From Thermomicrobium sp. (lineage in GTDB: Bacteria; Chloroflexota; Chloroflexia; Thermomicrobiales; Thermomicrobiaceae), in NCBI GenBank assembly GCA_025060175.1, contig JANXBE010000002.1, positions 1 through 64,000 on the forward strand: 64,000 nt of DNA. Direction: 5' to 3'. This document shows, in pieces, positions 1-11,042 of this stretch (the first letter of the stretch is position 1; every line of letters begins with the position of its first letter). The position numbers and the translations under genes were made by a program. Below the pieces are notes generated by a model, which saw only the letters and a list, made by a program, of their open reading frames with translations, was not told the DNA's origin and ran no database searches.

Positions 1-2
1 TG

Positions 3-242
3 CGCCTCGACCTCACCGCCGATCCGCTGCCAGGTCGGCTGGAGGCGTTCTCGACGCACGGCATCGCGCTGCGCCACGCGCTCGCACTCGCACGGATGCT
101 AGGCGACGTACCGCCGAAGGTGGCCTTCTACGGGATCGTCGGTCGCAACTTCGCCCACGGTACCGAACTGTCGCCGGAAGTCGCAGCCGCTGCTCGCCGT
201 CTTCTCCGACGTTTACGCCGTCTCTGCATCTGGCGACGGTAG
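3..242 (+). CDS. Hydrogenase maturation protease, C-terminal part
   Basis: This is a partial gene that enters from the left edge; 79 codons are visible before TAG. The reading frame contains EAFSTHGIALRHALALARML followed by VAFYGIVG and ELSPEVAAA. This is the typical second half of the HyaD/HybD/HycI (M52) endopeptidases, which clip the C-terminal tail of the [NiFe]-hydrogenase large subunit after nickel insertion. The His in STHG is probably the conserved metal ligand (inference). The family is usually about 150-170 residues, so roughly half lies outside the window. Structural hydrogenase genes would be expected further to the left. It ends convergently with secA, about 50 bases away. Confidence 0.75.
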   Translation, partial: RLDLTADPLPGRLEAFSTHGIALRHALALARMLGDVPPKVAFYGIVGRNFAHGTELSPEVAAAARRLLRRLRRLCIWRR

Positions 243-290
243 GGGCACGCACCGCAGCGTCGCGGTGCAACGTACGGAGGACCGTGACGC

Positions 291-2900
<2,610 letters not shown>

Positions 2901-3030
2901 GGGCGAGTCTCCTACCATGGTCGAACACGGATGCGTTGGGTGCACCCGTTCCAGTCAAGTCTACCGCCCGACCGAGCAGGCTGACGACTTTGGCCGAACG
3001 CGCGAAGACTGCGACGAAGGGAGAACAACG

Positions 3031-3417
3031 ATGACCGGAAACGAGTCGGTCCTCGACCGTTGGCTACCCGTTGTCCATCGCAACGAGTTCATTCTCCTCG
3101 GATTCGCCACGCATCTGTCCTTCAACGTCGTCGCTGCCTTGGCGTTCCGGCTCGCTGCTGCGAGCAGCAGCTGGCCGGCATTCCTGGCGTGGCAGGTCGT
3201 CGGCAATCTGGCGGGGTTCGTGACCGTCCTCGCCCTGACCGTCCTCCTTCGCTTCCTTCCGCTCTCTCTCGTCTATCCGCTTACCACGGGACTGGCGGTG
3301 ATCGGCGTGCAGGTCCTGGCTGCGCACCTTCTCTTGCATGAACCACTCGCGCCCCGCGTCTGGTTGGGCACTGGCTTGATCGTCGCCGGAATCCTGCTCG
3401 TCGGTGCACGGATGTAG
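3031..3417 (+). CDS. Small multidrug-resistance (EmrE-like) membrane protein
   Basis: The product is 128 residues with about four hydrophobic segments. A Glu (RNEFILLG) precedes the first helix, and the C-terminal half has the SMR/DMT-like pattern PLTTGLAVIGVQVLAAHLLL followed by GTGLIVAGILLVG. Members of this family are proton-coupled exporters or small flippase-like subunits in the cytoplasmic membrane; the substrate cannot be told. The ATG at 3031 has GAAGGGAGA just upstream. Its last 14 bases overlap the first possible start of the next gene, which suggests co-transcription. Length fits SMR proteins (105-120) with a slightly longer N terminus. Confidence 0.6.
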   Translation: MTGNESVLDRWLPVVHRNEFILLGFATHLSFNVVAALAFRLAAASSSWPAFLAWQVVGNLAGFVTVLALTVLLRFLPLSLVYPLTTGLAVIGVQVLAAHLLLHEPLAPRVWLGTGLIVAGILLVGARM

Positions 3418-3787
3418 AGCGGTGCGGAAGCGTCGCAGTTCCCCCACAGGCGCCGACGGTCTCTTCGCCGAGCGCGTCTTCGCGATCGTCCGGCAGATCC
3501 CACCTGGTCGAGTGACGACGTACGGGCGAATCGCCCGCGCCGCTGGCGCGCGTCGTTCTGCACGGATGGTCGGGTGGCTCCTCCATCATGCTCCACCGGA
3601 CGTCGCCGCAGTAGCGCACCGGGTGGTCAACCGGCATGGAGACCTCACCGGCGGTTGGGCTTGGGGGCACCCCGCCGTGATGCGAGCACTGCTCGAGCAC
3701 GAGGGAGTCACGTTCGTCGACGAATTCCGGGTAGACTTGGCTCGCCACCTCTGGGATCCGCAGAGCGACCTCGATGACGATGCCTGA
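3404..3787 (+). CDS. Alkyltransferase-like protein (MGMT DNA-binding domain without acceptor Cys)
   Basis: The product is 127 residues or fewer and has the Ada/MGMT C-terminal fold: QIPPGRVTTYGRIARAAGARR, then SARMVGWLLHHAP, then VAHRVVNRHGDLTGG. In methyltransferases the last segment reads PCHRV, with the alkyl-accepting Cys. Here Ala occupies that place, so the protein cannot self-alkylate. Known ATL proteins bind O6-alkylguanine and hand the lesion to nucleotide excision repair; that role is inferred from the family. The start may be the ATG at 3404, which overlaps the preceding gene, or an in-frame GTG at 3422. Confidence 0.75.
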   Translation: MHGCRAVRKRRSSPTGADGLFAERVFAIVRQIPPGRVTTYGRIARAAGARRSARMVGWLLHHAPPDVAAVAHRVVNRHGDLTGGWAWGHPAVMRALLEHEGVTFVDEFRVDLARHLWDPQSDLDDDA

Positions 3788-3853
3788 CCGCGTGCACTGG
3801 ACAGGACGATCCGAGGGACGACACGTCGAGGCAGCGAGCACGTGGGCGTTCGC

Positions 3854-4060
3854 TCACCCGCCACCGACGAAATGGACAACTTCCAGAACGTCCCCGTCCT
3901 GGATCACCTGGTGCTCGTACGCCTCGCGCGGAAGAATCGTACCGTTGTGCTCCACTGCGACCAGCCGCGGGTCGATGCCGCGCTGTCGCAGCAGCTCAGC
4001 CAGCGTCCGCACTCCATCGAGTTCGACGCGTTTCCCGTTCAACACGACGCGGATCACCAT
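3854..4060 (-). CDS. thiS: Sulfur-carrier protein ThiS
   Basis: ThiS is the ubiquitin-like carrier that, as a C-terminal thiocarboxylate, donates sulfur to ThiG in thiazole synthesis. The product is 68 residues (MVIRVVLNGKRVEL...) with the family features LAELLRQRGIDPRLVAVEHNG and a C terminus VHFVGGG. The terminal Gly-Gly is the site of adenylation and thiolation. The ATG at 4060 gives the canonical start. The first 65 bases overlap the 3' end of tenI in another frame, so translation is probably coupled. It is the last gene of the thiD-thiG-thiE-tenI-thiS operon. No thiF adenylyltransferase is in the window. Confidence 0.9.
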   Translation of the reverse strand: MVIRVVLNGKRVELDGVRTLAELLRQRGIDPRLVAVEHNGTILPREAYEHQVIQDGDVLEVVHFVGGG

Positions 4061-4694
4061 GCCGCAACACCTCGTCCACTTCCTGCCGATACGCGACCAC
4101 AGCCCCGACCGGGTCATCCGCGCCCAGCACTCCGCGGATCACCGCAACCCCGTATGCACCTGCTACCAGTACCTCCGCCACGCGGGCGGGCGTGATCCCG
4201 CCGACCGCGATCACCGGGACGGACACCGCGCCAGCCACAGCACGCAGCTCGGCCAAGCCTCGGCCGGGCGCGCCCGGCTTGCTGTCCGTCTCGAACACGT
4301 TCCCAAACAGGAGATAGTCGCACCCCTCCCGGACCGCTTCCTGCGCTGCTTCGACGCTGTGCACCGAACGACCGACCAGACGGCCTCCGCCCAGCAAGCG
4401 GCGCACCATCGCGACGCGAAGACCGTGCTCCGGGAGATGGACGCCGTCAGCTTCACTCAGGACCGCGAGATCGACCCGGTCGTTCACCACGAGTATCCGC
4501 GGGGGAGCGACGAGGCGGCGGAACGTACACGCCACGGTCAACAGTTCCGAAGCCGGAGCCTGACGTGACCGGACGTGGATGGCCTCCACGCCAGCCTCCA
4601 AGAGCGCAGGAAGGAGCACAGTTAGTCGCTCCCAGGAACAGACCGATGGCTCGCTGATCAGATGCAGGCGCGGTACCCATCGCTGCGTCGTCAC
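3996..4694 (-). CDS. tenI: Thiazole tautomerase / ThiE-like protein (TenI type)
   Basis: The product is 232 residues with a TIM-barrel fold of the ThiE/TenI family: ILVVNDRVDLAVLSEADGVHL, VGRSVHSVEAA, YLLFGNVFETDSKPGAPGRG and VIAVGGITPARVAEV. The ETDSKPGAPGRGL segment resembles TenI, which aromatises the thiazole product of ThiG, more than ThiE. The ThiE phosphate-site pattern AIQLR.K is replaced by AIHVRSR. It starts with GTG at 4694, whose bases overlap the thiE stop codon (GTGA). The 3' end runs 65 bases into thiS. Position beside thiG and thiS supports a thiazole-branch role. A second thiamin-phosphate synthase is the alternative. Confidence 0.75.
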   Translation of the reverse strand: MTTQRWVPRLHLISEPSVCSWERLTVLLPALLEAGVEAIHVRSRQAPASELLTVACTFRRLVAPPRILVVNDRVDLAVLSEADGVHLPEHGLRVAMVRRLLGGGRLVGRSVHSVEAAQEAVREGCDYLLFGNVFETDSKPGAPGRGLAELRAVAGAVSVPVIAVGGITPARVAEVLVAGAYGVAVIRGVLGADDPVGAVVAYRQEVDEVLRHGDPRRVERETRRTRWSADAG

Positions 4695-5353
4695 CGCAGT
4701 CCCGCCGCCTCGTCCACGACCTGCCGTAAGCGTGCCGCGGCAGCGCGCACGTCGTCAGCTCCGACGACGGCCGAGATTACCGCCACGCCGACCGCACCGG
4801 CCCGGATCACCGCACCGGCATTGTCGACGGTGATGCCACCGATGCCGACGACGGGAATCCGCACCGCCCGGGCGATCCGCTCCAGATGCCCGAGTCCGAC
4901 CGCTGGTCCGGCGTCGAGCTTGGTCCTCGTCGGAAACACGGGGCCAACGCCCAAGTAGTCGGCACCAGCTGCTTCCGCGTCGATCGCCTGCTCGAGTGTC
5001 TCTGGTGAGAAACCGATCACCATGTCCTGTCCGACCAGCTGACGAGCATCCGCCACAGGCACGTCGTTCACCCCCAGATGGACGCCGTCCGCCTCGAGCA
5101 CGAGCGCGAGATCGACCCGGTCGTTCACGACGAAGAGCACGTTGGACTGACGACACAGTTCCCGGAGTTCGCGCCCGACCCGGAGCGCCTCACTCAACGG
5201 GCCGGTCTTCCATCGCAACTGGATCGCGGTGGCGCCGCCAGCGATCGCCTCCCGCGCGATCTCGCTTTCCGGCCGACCGCGCGCCAGTCCACGGTCGGTG
5301 ATCACGTAGAGTCGCAGGGCGTCTCGCAGCCGTGGACCGCGCCACGCGGTCAT
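4691..5353 (-). CDS. thiE: Thiamine-phosphate synthase
   Basis: ThiE joins HMP-pyrophosphate and thiazole phosphate to give thiamin phosphate. The product is 220 residues with all family blocks in order: LYVITDR near the N terminus, GGATAIQLRWKTG, VLFVVNDRVDLALVLEADGVHLG, GFSPETLEQA, ADYLGVGPVFPTRTK and VVGIGGITVDNAG. The ATG at 5353 is 9 bases after the thiG stop, and the stop overlaps the tenI start. It lies in the thiamin operon controlled by the TPP riboswitch near 7.1-7.2 kb. Confidence 0.95.
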   Translation of the reverse strand: MTAWRGPRLRDALRLYVITDRGLARGRPESEIAREAIAGGATAIQLRWKTGPLSEALRVGRELRELCRQSNVLFVVNDRVDLALVLEADGVHLGVNDVPVADARQLVGQDMVIGFSPETLEQAIDAEAAGADYLGVGPVFPTRTKLDAGPAVGLGHLERIARAVRIPVVGIGGITVDNAGAVIRAGAVGVAVISAVVGADDVRAAAARLRQVVDEAAGLR

Positions 5354-5362
5354 ACCAGACTC

Positions 5363-6172
5363 CTAGCGGACGACACCCTCGAGCGGCGAACTCGCCGAGG
5401 CATATGGCTTCTTCGGAATGCGACCAGCCAGATACCCGAGCCGCCCGGCCTCGACCGCCAGCCGCATCGCACGGGCCATCGCCACCGGATCACCAGCCTG
5501 TGCGATCGCGGTATTGATGAGGCAGGCATCGGCACCCAGTTCCATCGCGAGCGCTGCGTCGGACGGCGCGCCGATCCCTGCATCCACGACCACCGGGACG
5601 GTCGCCTGCTCGACGATGATCTGCAACCACCGGAAGTCGGGTAAACCTTGCCCGGAGCCGATGGGAGACGCCAGCGGCATCACCGTCGCGCACCCGATCG
5701 CTTCGAGCTGCTTGGCGAGCACTGGGTCCTGGTTGATGTAGGGCAGGACGACGAACCCCTCTTTGACGAGGATCTTCGCCGCCTCGAGGGTGCCGATCGG
5801 ATCGGGCAAGAGATACTTCGGATCGGGGATCACTTCCAACTTCACCCAATTGGAGAGGCCCATGGCGCGGGCGAGGCGCGCGACCCGGATCGCTTCCTCC
5901 GCCGTCCGACAGCCGGCGGTATTGGGAAGAATCTGATACCTGGTCCAGTCGATGACTTCCAGGATACTGCGACTCTGCGGATCGTCGAAGTCGATGCGCC
6001 GGAGCGCGACGGTCACCATCTCGCAACCAGAGGCCTCCAAGGCAGCGAGCATCTCTTCGTTCGAGCGCCACTTCCCGGTGCCGAGGATCAGACGGGAGCG
6101 AAACTCGCGATCGGCGATCCGCAGTGGCCGATCCTCGGCGATCTGGCGTCCGCGGTCCGCTTCCGCCATCAT
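5363..6172 (-). CDS. thiG: Thiazole synthase ThiG
   Basis: ThiG builds the thiazole phosphate ring from deoxyxylulose 5-phosphate, dehydroglycine and ThiS thiocarboxylate. The product is 269 residues with [58 protein letters not shown] (Schiff-base Lys region), [13 protein letters not shown] and [20 protein letters not shown]. Two adjacent ATGs occur. The first (6172) overlaps the thiD stop as ATGA and has GGAGGAGGT upstream, so it is taken as the start. A glycine oxidase or ThiH to supply dehydroglycine is not present in the window. Confidence 0.97.
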   Translation of the reverse strand: MMAEADRGRQIAEDRPLRIADREFRSRLILGTGKWRSNEEMLAALEASGCEMVTVALRRIDFDDPQSRSILEVIDWTRYQILPNTAGCRTAEEAIRVARLARAMGLSNWVKLEVIPDPKYLLPDPIGTLEAAKILVKEGFVVLPYINQDPVLAKQLEAIGCATVMPLASPIGSGQGLPDFRWLQIIVEQATVPVVVDAGIGAPSDAALAMELGADACLINTAIAQAGDPVAMARAMRLAVEAGRLGYLAGRIPKKPYASASSPLEGVVR

Positions 6173-7002
6173 GACACCTCCTCCTCCTGCAACACGGGTG
6201 CCCACCAGCGATGGAAGTGGTGCACCGGCGAGCGGCCCCGCCCGATCTGGAACGCGGCCTCCAGCGCCCGGTGCAGGAACTGCTTGGCGCGCCAGACCGC
6301 GTCCGGCACGTCCACACCGCGGGCGAGGTACGCAGCGATCGCTGCCGAAAACGTACAGCCCGTACCGTGGGTATGCGGTGTCGGCACGCGAGGTAGAGCG
6401 AAGCGCTCGAATCCCTGCCCATCGTACAGCAAGTCGATCACCGCATCGCCATCCACGTGCCCACCCTTGAGGACGACGTAGCGCGGACCGAAGGAGTGGA
6501 TCACCCGCGCAGCCTCGCGCATCTCCTCCTCGCTCCGCACCGGACGACCGCAGAGCACCTCGGCCTCCGGAGCGTTCGGTGTGACGATGAACGCGAGCGG
6601 GAGAAGCAGCTCGCGGAGTGCCGCGACCGCATCGTCCCGCAATAACCGATCGCCGCTCTTGGCAACCATCACCGGATCGACGACGAGTCGATCGATGTTG
6701 TGCCGTCGCACACCCGCCACGACCGTCTCGATGATGGCAGCCGAACTCAGCATCCCAGTCTTGGCCGCCTGGGCTCCGATGTCCTCCATGACGGCGTCGA
6801 TCTGCGCCGCCACCACCTCGGGGGGAACTTCGTGGACGGCCGTGACCCCGAGCGTATTCTGCGCCGTGATCGCCGTGATCACGGTCGATCCGTAGACACC
6901 GAGCGCACTGAAGGTCTTGAGATCGGCTTGAATACCGGCTCCGGCTCCAGAGTCGGAACCGGCGATCGTGAGTGCCTTCGGAACGCTCTCGTTCCCAGTC
7001 AT
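6169..7002 (-). CDS. thiD: Hydroxymethylpyrimidine (phosphate) kinase
   Basis: ThiD phosphorylates HMP and HMP-phosphate to give HMP pyrophosphate. The product is 277 residues: [20 protein letters not shown] at the N terminus, [50 protein letters not shown] and the anion-hole/catalytic [17 protein letters not shown]. The ATG at 7002 has GGGAGGTGGCG directly upstream. It is the first gene of the operon, about 50 bases downstream of an intrinsic terminator that follows the TPP riboswitch. Its stop overlaps the thiG start. Confidence 0.96.
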   Translation of the reverse strand: MTGNESVPKALTIAGSDSGAGAGIQADLKTFSALGVYGSTVITAITAQNTLGVTAVHEVPPEVVAAQIDAVMEDIGAQAAKTGMLSSAAIIETVVAGVRRHNIDRLVVDPVMVAKSGDRLLRDDAVAALRELLLPLAFIVTPNAPEAEVLCGRPVRSEEEMREAARVIHSFGPRYVVLKGGHVDGDAVIDLLYDGQGFERFALPRVPTPHTHGTGCTFSAAIAAYLARGVDVPDAVWRAKQFLHRALEAAFQIGRGRSPVHHFHRWWAPVLQEEEVS

Positions 7003-7051
7003 CGCCACCTCCCGCGAGTCGACCAGTGCATGTGACGAGTCGGCGGAGACG

Positions 7052-7079
7052 AAAATCCGCCGGCCCCACGGGGCGGCGG
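7052..7079 (-). terminator. Riboswitch-linked intrinsic terminator before thiD
   Basis: Read on the minus strand, CCGCCGCCCC and GGGGCCGGCGG form a GC-rich stem with one bulge, followed by ATTTTC. The hairpin sits between the TPP aptamer and the thiD ribosome-binding site. TPP binding is therefore likely to cause premature termination. The U run is short (four). Confidence 0.75.
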
Positions 7080-7103
7080 GTGGGGGAAGAGCTGCGGAGC
7101 GGT

Positions 7104-7195
<92 letters not shown>

Positions 7196-7375
7196 GTCAG
7201 GCCAAGGCTAGCACGCCGCCGGCATGGACCGCAACCGGTCGTCAGCATGGCCGTGCAGGCGCATCGGAGTCGGCGATGTCTCCCCTCGACCGATCACCAC
7301 GAGGCAGAAGCGGGTCGTATCGATATACTTCCGCCCGGGCAACCCGGTGTGTGGCCGGATGTGGAGGAGGAGCGC

Positions 7376-8593
7376 ATGACGAGCCTTCCTCGGTGGATGG
7401 ATCGACGTTTCGCCACCCGTGCGGTCCACGCCGGTGAACGGCCTGCACCCCGCGACGTCGTTCCGACAGTGACACCGATCTATGCCGCATCCACGTTCCT
7501 CTACCGTGATATCGAACGGATGGACGCTGCACTCGCCGGCGCCGAGGGCGTCTTCGTGTACGGGCGATACGGTAACCCGACGACCGAAGCGCTGGAGACA
7601 GCGATCGCTGCGCTCGAGGAGCAGGAGGCCGCGCTCGCGTTCGGCTCGGGCATGGCTGCTCTGCACGCCACGATCCTGTCCTGCGTCGAGACCGGTGACC
7701 GTATCGTCGCGTCGCGCGACCTCTACGGCCAGACGATCAGTTTGCTCCGGGCCATCTTCAGTCCACTGGGGATCGAGACGACCTTCGTCGACGTGCTGGA
7801 CCTGGATCAGGTCGAAGCTGCTCTCCGACGGGGTCGTGTCCGGCTCGTCCTCTGTGAGACCATTTCCAACCCCCTCCTCCGCGTGACGGACCTCCCGGCC
7901 CTCACCGAACTCGCCCACCGCTACGGCGCGCGGGTTGCGGTCGACAATACCTTCGCCACTCCGTATTTGGTCCGTCCCGGGACGTTCGGAGCCGACTACG
8001 TCATCCATAGCGCGACCAAATACCTGGGTGGCCACGGAGACGTCACGGCCGGGCTGGTCGCGACCGCAGCGGAGCGACGCTGGGAGCTCAACGAGATCAA
8101 CAAGACAGTGGGCAGTATCCTCGGCCCCTTCGAGGCGTATCTGGTCCTGCGAGGGTTAAAGACCTTACCGCTCCGCATGCGCGCCCAATGCGAGAACGCG
8201 ATCCGCGTCGCCAATTGGCTCGTCACCCACCCTGCGATCGAACGTGTCTACTTTCCCGGGCTCCCCACGCACCCCAGTCACGACACCGCTGTCCGGCTGT
8301 TCCCGCCCGGCGAGTTCGGTGCGATGGTGGCCTTCGACATTCGGGGAGCGACGCGGGACCGGATCTTTACCTTCTTGCAGAGCCTGGAACTGATCATCCC
8401 GGCAACCACGCTCGGCGATGTCTACTCGGAAGTGCTCTACCCTGTTATGGCGTCCCACCGCGGTCTCTCGCCTGAGGAGCGACAGGCGATGGGAATCGGC
8501 GAAGGGCTGGTCCGCCTCTCGGTCGGTATCGAGGACGCGGAGGACATCATCGCCGACCTGGAGCGAGCCCTGGCGCAGATCGCGGAGGCATGA
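7376..8593 (+). CDS. Cys/Met-metabolism PLP enzyme (cystathionine gamma-synthase/-lyase or O-acetylhomoserine sulfhydrylase family)
   Basis: The product is 405 residues of the trans-sulfuration PLP family: FATRAVHAGE at the N terminus, TPIYAASTF, GRYGNPTTEALE, AFGSGMAAL, ETISNPLLRV, VDNTFATPYL and the PLP lysine in HSATKYLGGHGD. SVGIEDAEDIIADLE closes the protein. The family includes MetB, CGL, MetY and methionine gamma-lyase, and motifs alone do not separate them. With an O-acylhomoserine-forming metX elsewhere in the window, a sulfhydrylase or synthase role in methionine formation is plausible. The ATG at 7376 has GGAGGAGG upstream. A TATACT hexamer at 7324 is a possible -10. It is divergent from the thiamin operon. 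Confidence 0.9.
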   Translation: MTSLPRWMDRRFATRAVHAGERPAPRDVVPTVTPIYAASTFLYRDIERMDAALAGAEGVFVYGRYGNPTTEALETAIAALEEQEAALAFGSGMAALHATILSCVETGDRIVASRDLYGQTISLLRAIFSPLGIETTFVDVLDLDQVEAALRRGRVRLVLCETISNPLLRVTDLPALTELAHRYGARVAVDNTFATPYLVRPGTFGADYVIHSATKYLGGHGDVTAGLVATAAERRWELNEINKTVGSILGPFEAYLVLRGLKTLPLRMRAQCENAIRVANWLVTHPAIERVYFPGLPTHPSHDTAVRLFPPGEFGAMVAFDIRGATRDRIFTFLQSLELIIPATTLGDVYSEVLYPVMASHRGLSPEERQAMGIGEGLVRLSVGIEDAEDIIADLERALAQIAEA

Positions 8594-9017
8594 TCGACCC
8601 CGGTCCGTCTGGGGCGTTGACGTCGCTGCTCCCGATCCGCTCCCTCTCCTCGTCACCGGCCAGCCACCAGCCGGTGCGAGCATCTCCTCACCATCGACCG
8701 AAGGCGAGGGAGTCGAAGCCGAGCCGCCGTCCCCCAGGCTATCGTTCCCTGACCGGCGCTCAGCTGCAGCGACCGGTCGGGGCTCGCGGGCGCCCGTCCG
8801 ATAGCGCGGCCTGACGGCACCCGCGCAGTTGCCGGCGCTGACGCGCTGAACCGCGGCAGCGCTGCGCGCCGTCGATTGGCGCAGCCGAGCGGTTCCCGCA
8901 CCGACCGTGCAGGCTCGTTTGGACCCAACCGCGGCGCACCATGCTTGACGCCCTCCAGTCCACGCGGTACACAGCGGCTGACGAGACGCACGGCCAAGCG
9001 GCGAGCGGAGCGAAACG
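8594..9017. other. Intergenic tract, no gene seen
   Basis: These 424 bases separate two PLP-enzyme genes. Short open frames exist on both strands but are Arg/Pro/Ser-rich, lack ribosome-binding sites and resemble no family. No tRNA, riboswitch core or clear terminator was recognised. Confidence 0.5.
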
Positions 9018-10217
9018 ATGGGTGAAGCCTGGAGCATCGAGGCCATTCGCGCAGCGATGCCGGCGGTCCGCGAGTCCGTCTACCTGAATACCGGCACCTA
9101 CGGACCGCTTCCGAGCATCGTCCTGGAGGCGATGCGAGCGACCGCTGAACGCGAGTGGGCTGCGGGTCGGATCACACTGGAGAACTACGAGCGGATCGCG
9201 GAACTCAAGCACGCCGCACGCCGAGAGGTGGCTGCACTGCTCAGGTGCCGCCCAGACCAGATCGCACTGACGCGCCATACCACGGACGGCATCAACCTGG
9301 CAGTGATGGGACGGAACTGGCAGGCGGGCGACGAGCTCGTCACGACGGACATGGAGCACCCCGGCGCTCAGGGACCGATCTTCAACGTCGCGCGCCGGTA
9401 CGGCGTCATCGTGCGGACAGCACGACTCGGGACCGGCGCCGGTGACAGCGTGCATGCTGTCGCGCGCTGCATCGGCCCGCGGACACGGATGGTCGTCCTC
9501 TCCCACCTGACCTGGAATACGGGCGCGCTGCTCCCGATCGCCGAAATCACCGAACTGGCGCATCGCGTGGGCGCGCTCGTCGTCGTCGATGGAGCCCAAT
9601 CCGCTGGCTCGATCCCAGTCGACGTGATAGCACTCGGAGTCGACGTGTACGCCATTCCGGGACAGAAGTGGCTCTGTGGTCCCGAAGGCACCGGCGCAGT
9701 CTACGTCTCGGACGATGCACTGGATCAGCTCCAGTTGACGATCGTCGGCTACGCGTCGCTCGTCCAGGGTGCAGTCGAGCCGATCGGCGGCTATCTGCTC
9801 CCGAAACCGACCGCTGAACGGTTCGAGGTCGGCGGGATGCACATGCCGGCCATCGCCGGTCAAGTGGCAGCGCTCCGCTGGCTCCGAGAGGAACTCGGTT
9901 ACGAATGGATCTTCGGCCGGATCGCGCAACTGGGCCAGACCGCTCGGCGACGACTCGAGGAGGTCCCTGGGGTGACCGTTTTGACGCCCCCAGACCGGAT
10001 GGCTGGGCTTCTGACCTTCACCGTCGATGGTTGCGATCCGCAGCAGCTGGTGCAGGCCTTGGCACGCCGCAACGTCATCGTCCGCTGGATCACCCACCCG
10101 TACGCGATCCGTCTTTCGACAGGCTTCTACAACGATGAGAGCGATCTCGATCGCTTCATCGAGGCACTCCTCGATGCCCGACGAGAGCTCGCGAGCGCGC
10201 AGGAAACCGTCCGATGA
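9018..10217 (+). CDS. Class V aminotransferase (cysteine-desulfurase/epimerase-like)
   Basis: The product is 399 residues with the fold-type I PLP pattern: VYLNTGTYGPLP near the N terminus, TRHTTDGINLAVMG, EHPGAQGP, SHLTWNTGALLPI, VVVDGAQSAGSIPVD and the PLP-lysine region AIPGQKWLCGPEGTGAVYV. The family includes isopenicillin-N epimerases, EgtE and cysteine desulfurase-like lyases. The catalytic Cys loop of SufS (RAGHHC) is replaced by IRLSTGFYN, so this is probably not a desulfurase. ATG follows AGCGGAGCGAAACG. Its stop overlaps an ATG of the damaged deacetylase gene downstream, suggesting they once formed an operon. Substrate unknown. Confidence 0.85.
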   Translation: MGEAWSIEAIRAAMPAVRESVYLNTGTYGPLPSIVLEAMRATAEREWAAGRITLENYERIAELKHAARREVAALLRCRPDQIALTRHTTDGINLAVMGRNWQAGDELVTTDMEHPGAQGPIFNVARRYGVIVRTARLGTGAGDSVHAVARCIGPRTRMVVLSHLTWNTGALLPIAEITELAHRVGALVVVDGAQSAGSIPVDVIALGVDVYAIPGQKWLCGPEGTGAVYVSDDALDQLQLTIVGYASLVQGAVEPIGGYLLPKPTAERFEVGGMHMPAIAGQVAALRWLREELGYEWIFGRIAQLGQTARRRLEEVPGVTVLTPPDRMAGLLTFTVDGCDPQQLVQALARRNVIVRWITHPYAIRLSTGFYNDESDLDRFIEALLDARRELASAQETVR

Positions 10218-11042
10218 CGCGAGGAGCTGCGGTCCCACCGACCTGGCCAGCTGGCCCCGTGCTGCACTCGTCGTGTCGATCGACGTCGACGGTGAATACG
10301 GCGTCATCGCGCAGCACGGTCCATCCGATCGGTACTGGCGCTCCCAGCCATGTACGACCTCGACGCAGGCTTGGCACGCCTCCTCGATGTCCTCGCTGAC
10401 GACGCCATCAACGCCACCTTCCGTTGGGTCGGGCTCGCCGCCCAGGAGCACCCGGACCCGGTGCGCGCATGCTTCGAGGCGGGTCATGAAATCGCGGCGC
10501 ATGGCTGGGATCATCGAACGTCCGACCGGATGACGCGCGAGCAGCAGCGGGAGGATCTGCTCCGCAGCCGGGACGTGCTCGCCGACATTACCGGGACACT
10601 CCCAGTGGGGCACAAATCGCCATTCTGGCAGTCGACACCGGACACGGTCGGACTACTCCAGGAACTCGGCCTCCGGTGGAACATGGATCGCGCATTCGGT
10701 GACGTACCGGTGGCGATGCGCCCCGATCCGCACCGAGAGCCGGTCATTCAGCTGCCGCCTTCCCGCTGGTGGGATGACTATACCTTCTTCGTCGAGCACG
10801 CCTTGCCCCCGCGGCTCGTCGCCGAGTTCTGGCGCGAAGACTGGGAAGTACTCCGAGCGGAAGGAAAACTCATGTGCCTGACGCTTCACCCGTGGATCTG
10901 CGGCCGCCCTGGTCCCTCGCGCGCCCTCACCCAGTTCCTCGACTTCGTGATCGCGCTCGGTGACGGCTGGATCGCCCGAGCCGACCACGTCGCACGCTGG
11001 TGGCGCGAACGGGAGCGCGATCTCGCCATGAAGGAACCCTGA
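10174..11042 (+). pseudogene. Polysaccharide-deacetylase-like protein, frameshifted
   Basis: The NodB-type deacetylase signature is split between two frames. The N-terminal strand ALVVSIDVDGEYGV...DRYWRSQ lies in one frame (codons in phase with 10174) and ends abruptly near 10346. The continuation MYDLDAGLARLLDVLADD, INATFRWVG, HEIAAHGWDHR, GHKSPFWQS and the tail run from 10350 to the stop at 11042 in another frame. One missing base at CAG|CC (10345-10349) explains it, since CAG GCC ATG TAC restores WRSQAMYDL. The start may be the ATG at 10174. Alternatively it is the ATG at 10214, which overlaps the aminotransferase stop but would need a second frameshift. Intact homologues would be cytoplasmic, metal-dependent amide hydrolases. 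Confidence 0.7.

Noticed and set aside
3031-7002. Identical N-terminal MTGNESV in the SMR-like protein and ThiD
   Set aside because: Seven matching residues with similar bases are curious, but the flanking sequence diverges at once and the proteins are unrelated. Chance is likely.
8760-10613. A 617-codon minus-strand frame across the aminotransferase and deacetylase region
   Set aside because: It is antisense to genes with clear PLP-enzyme and deacetylase motifs and has no recognisable domain itself.
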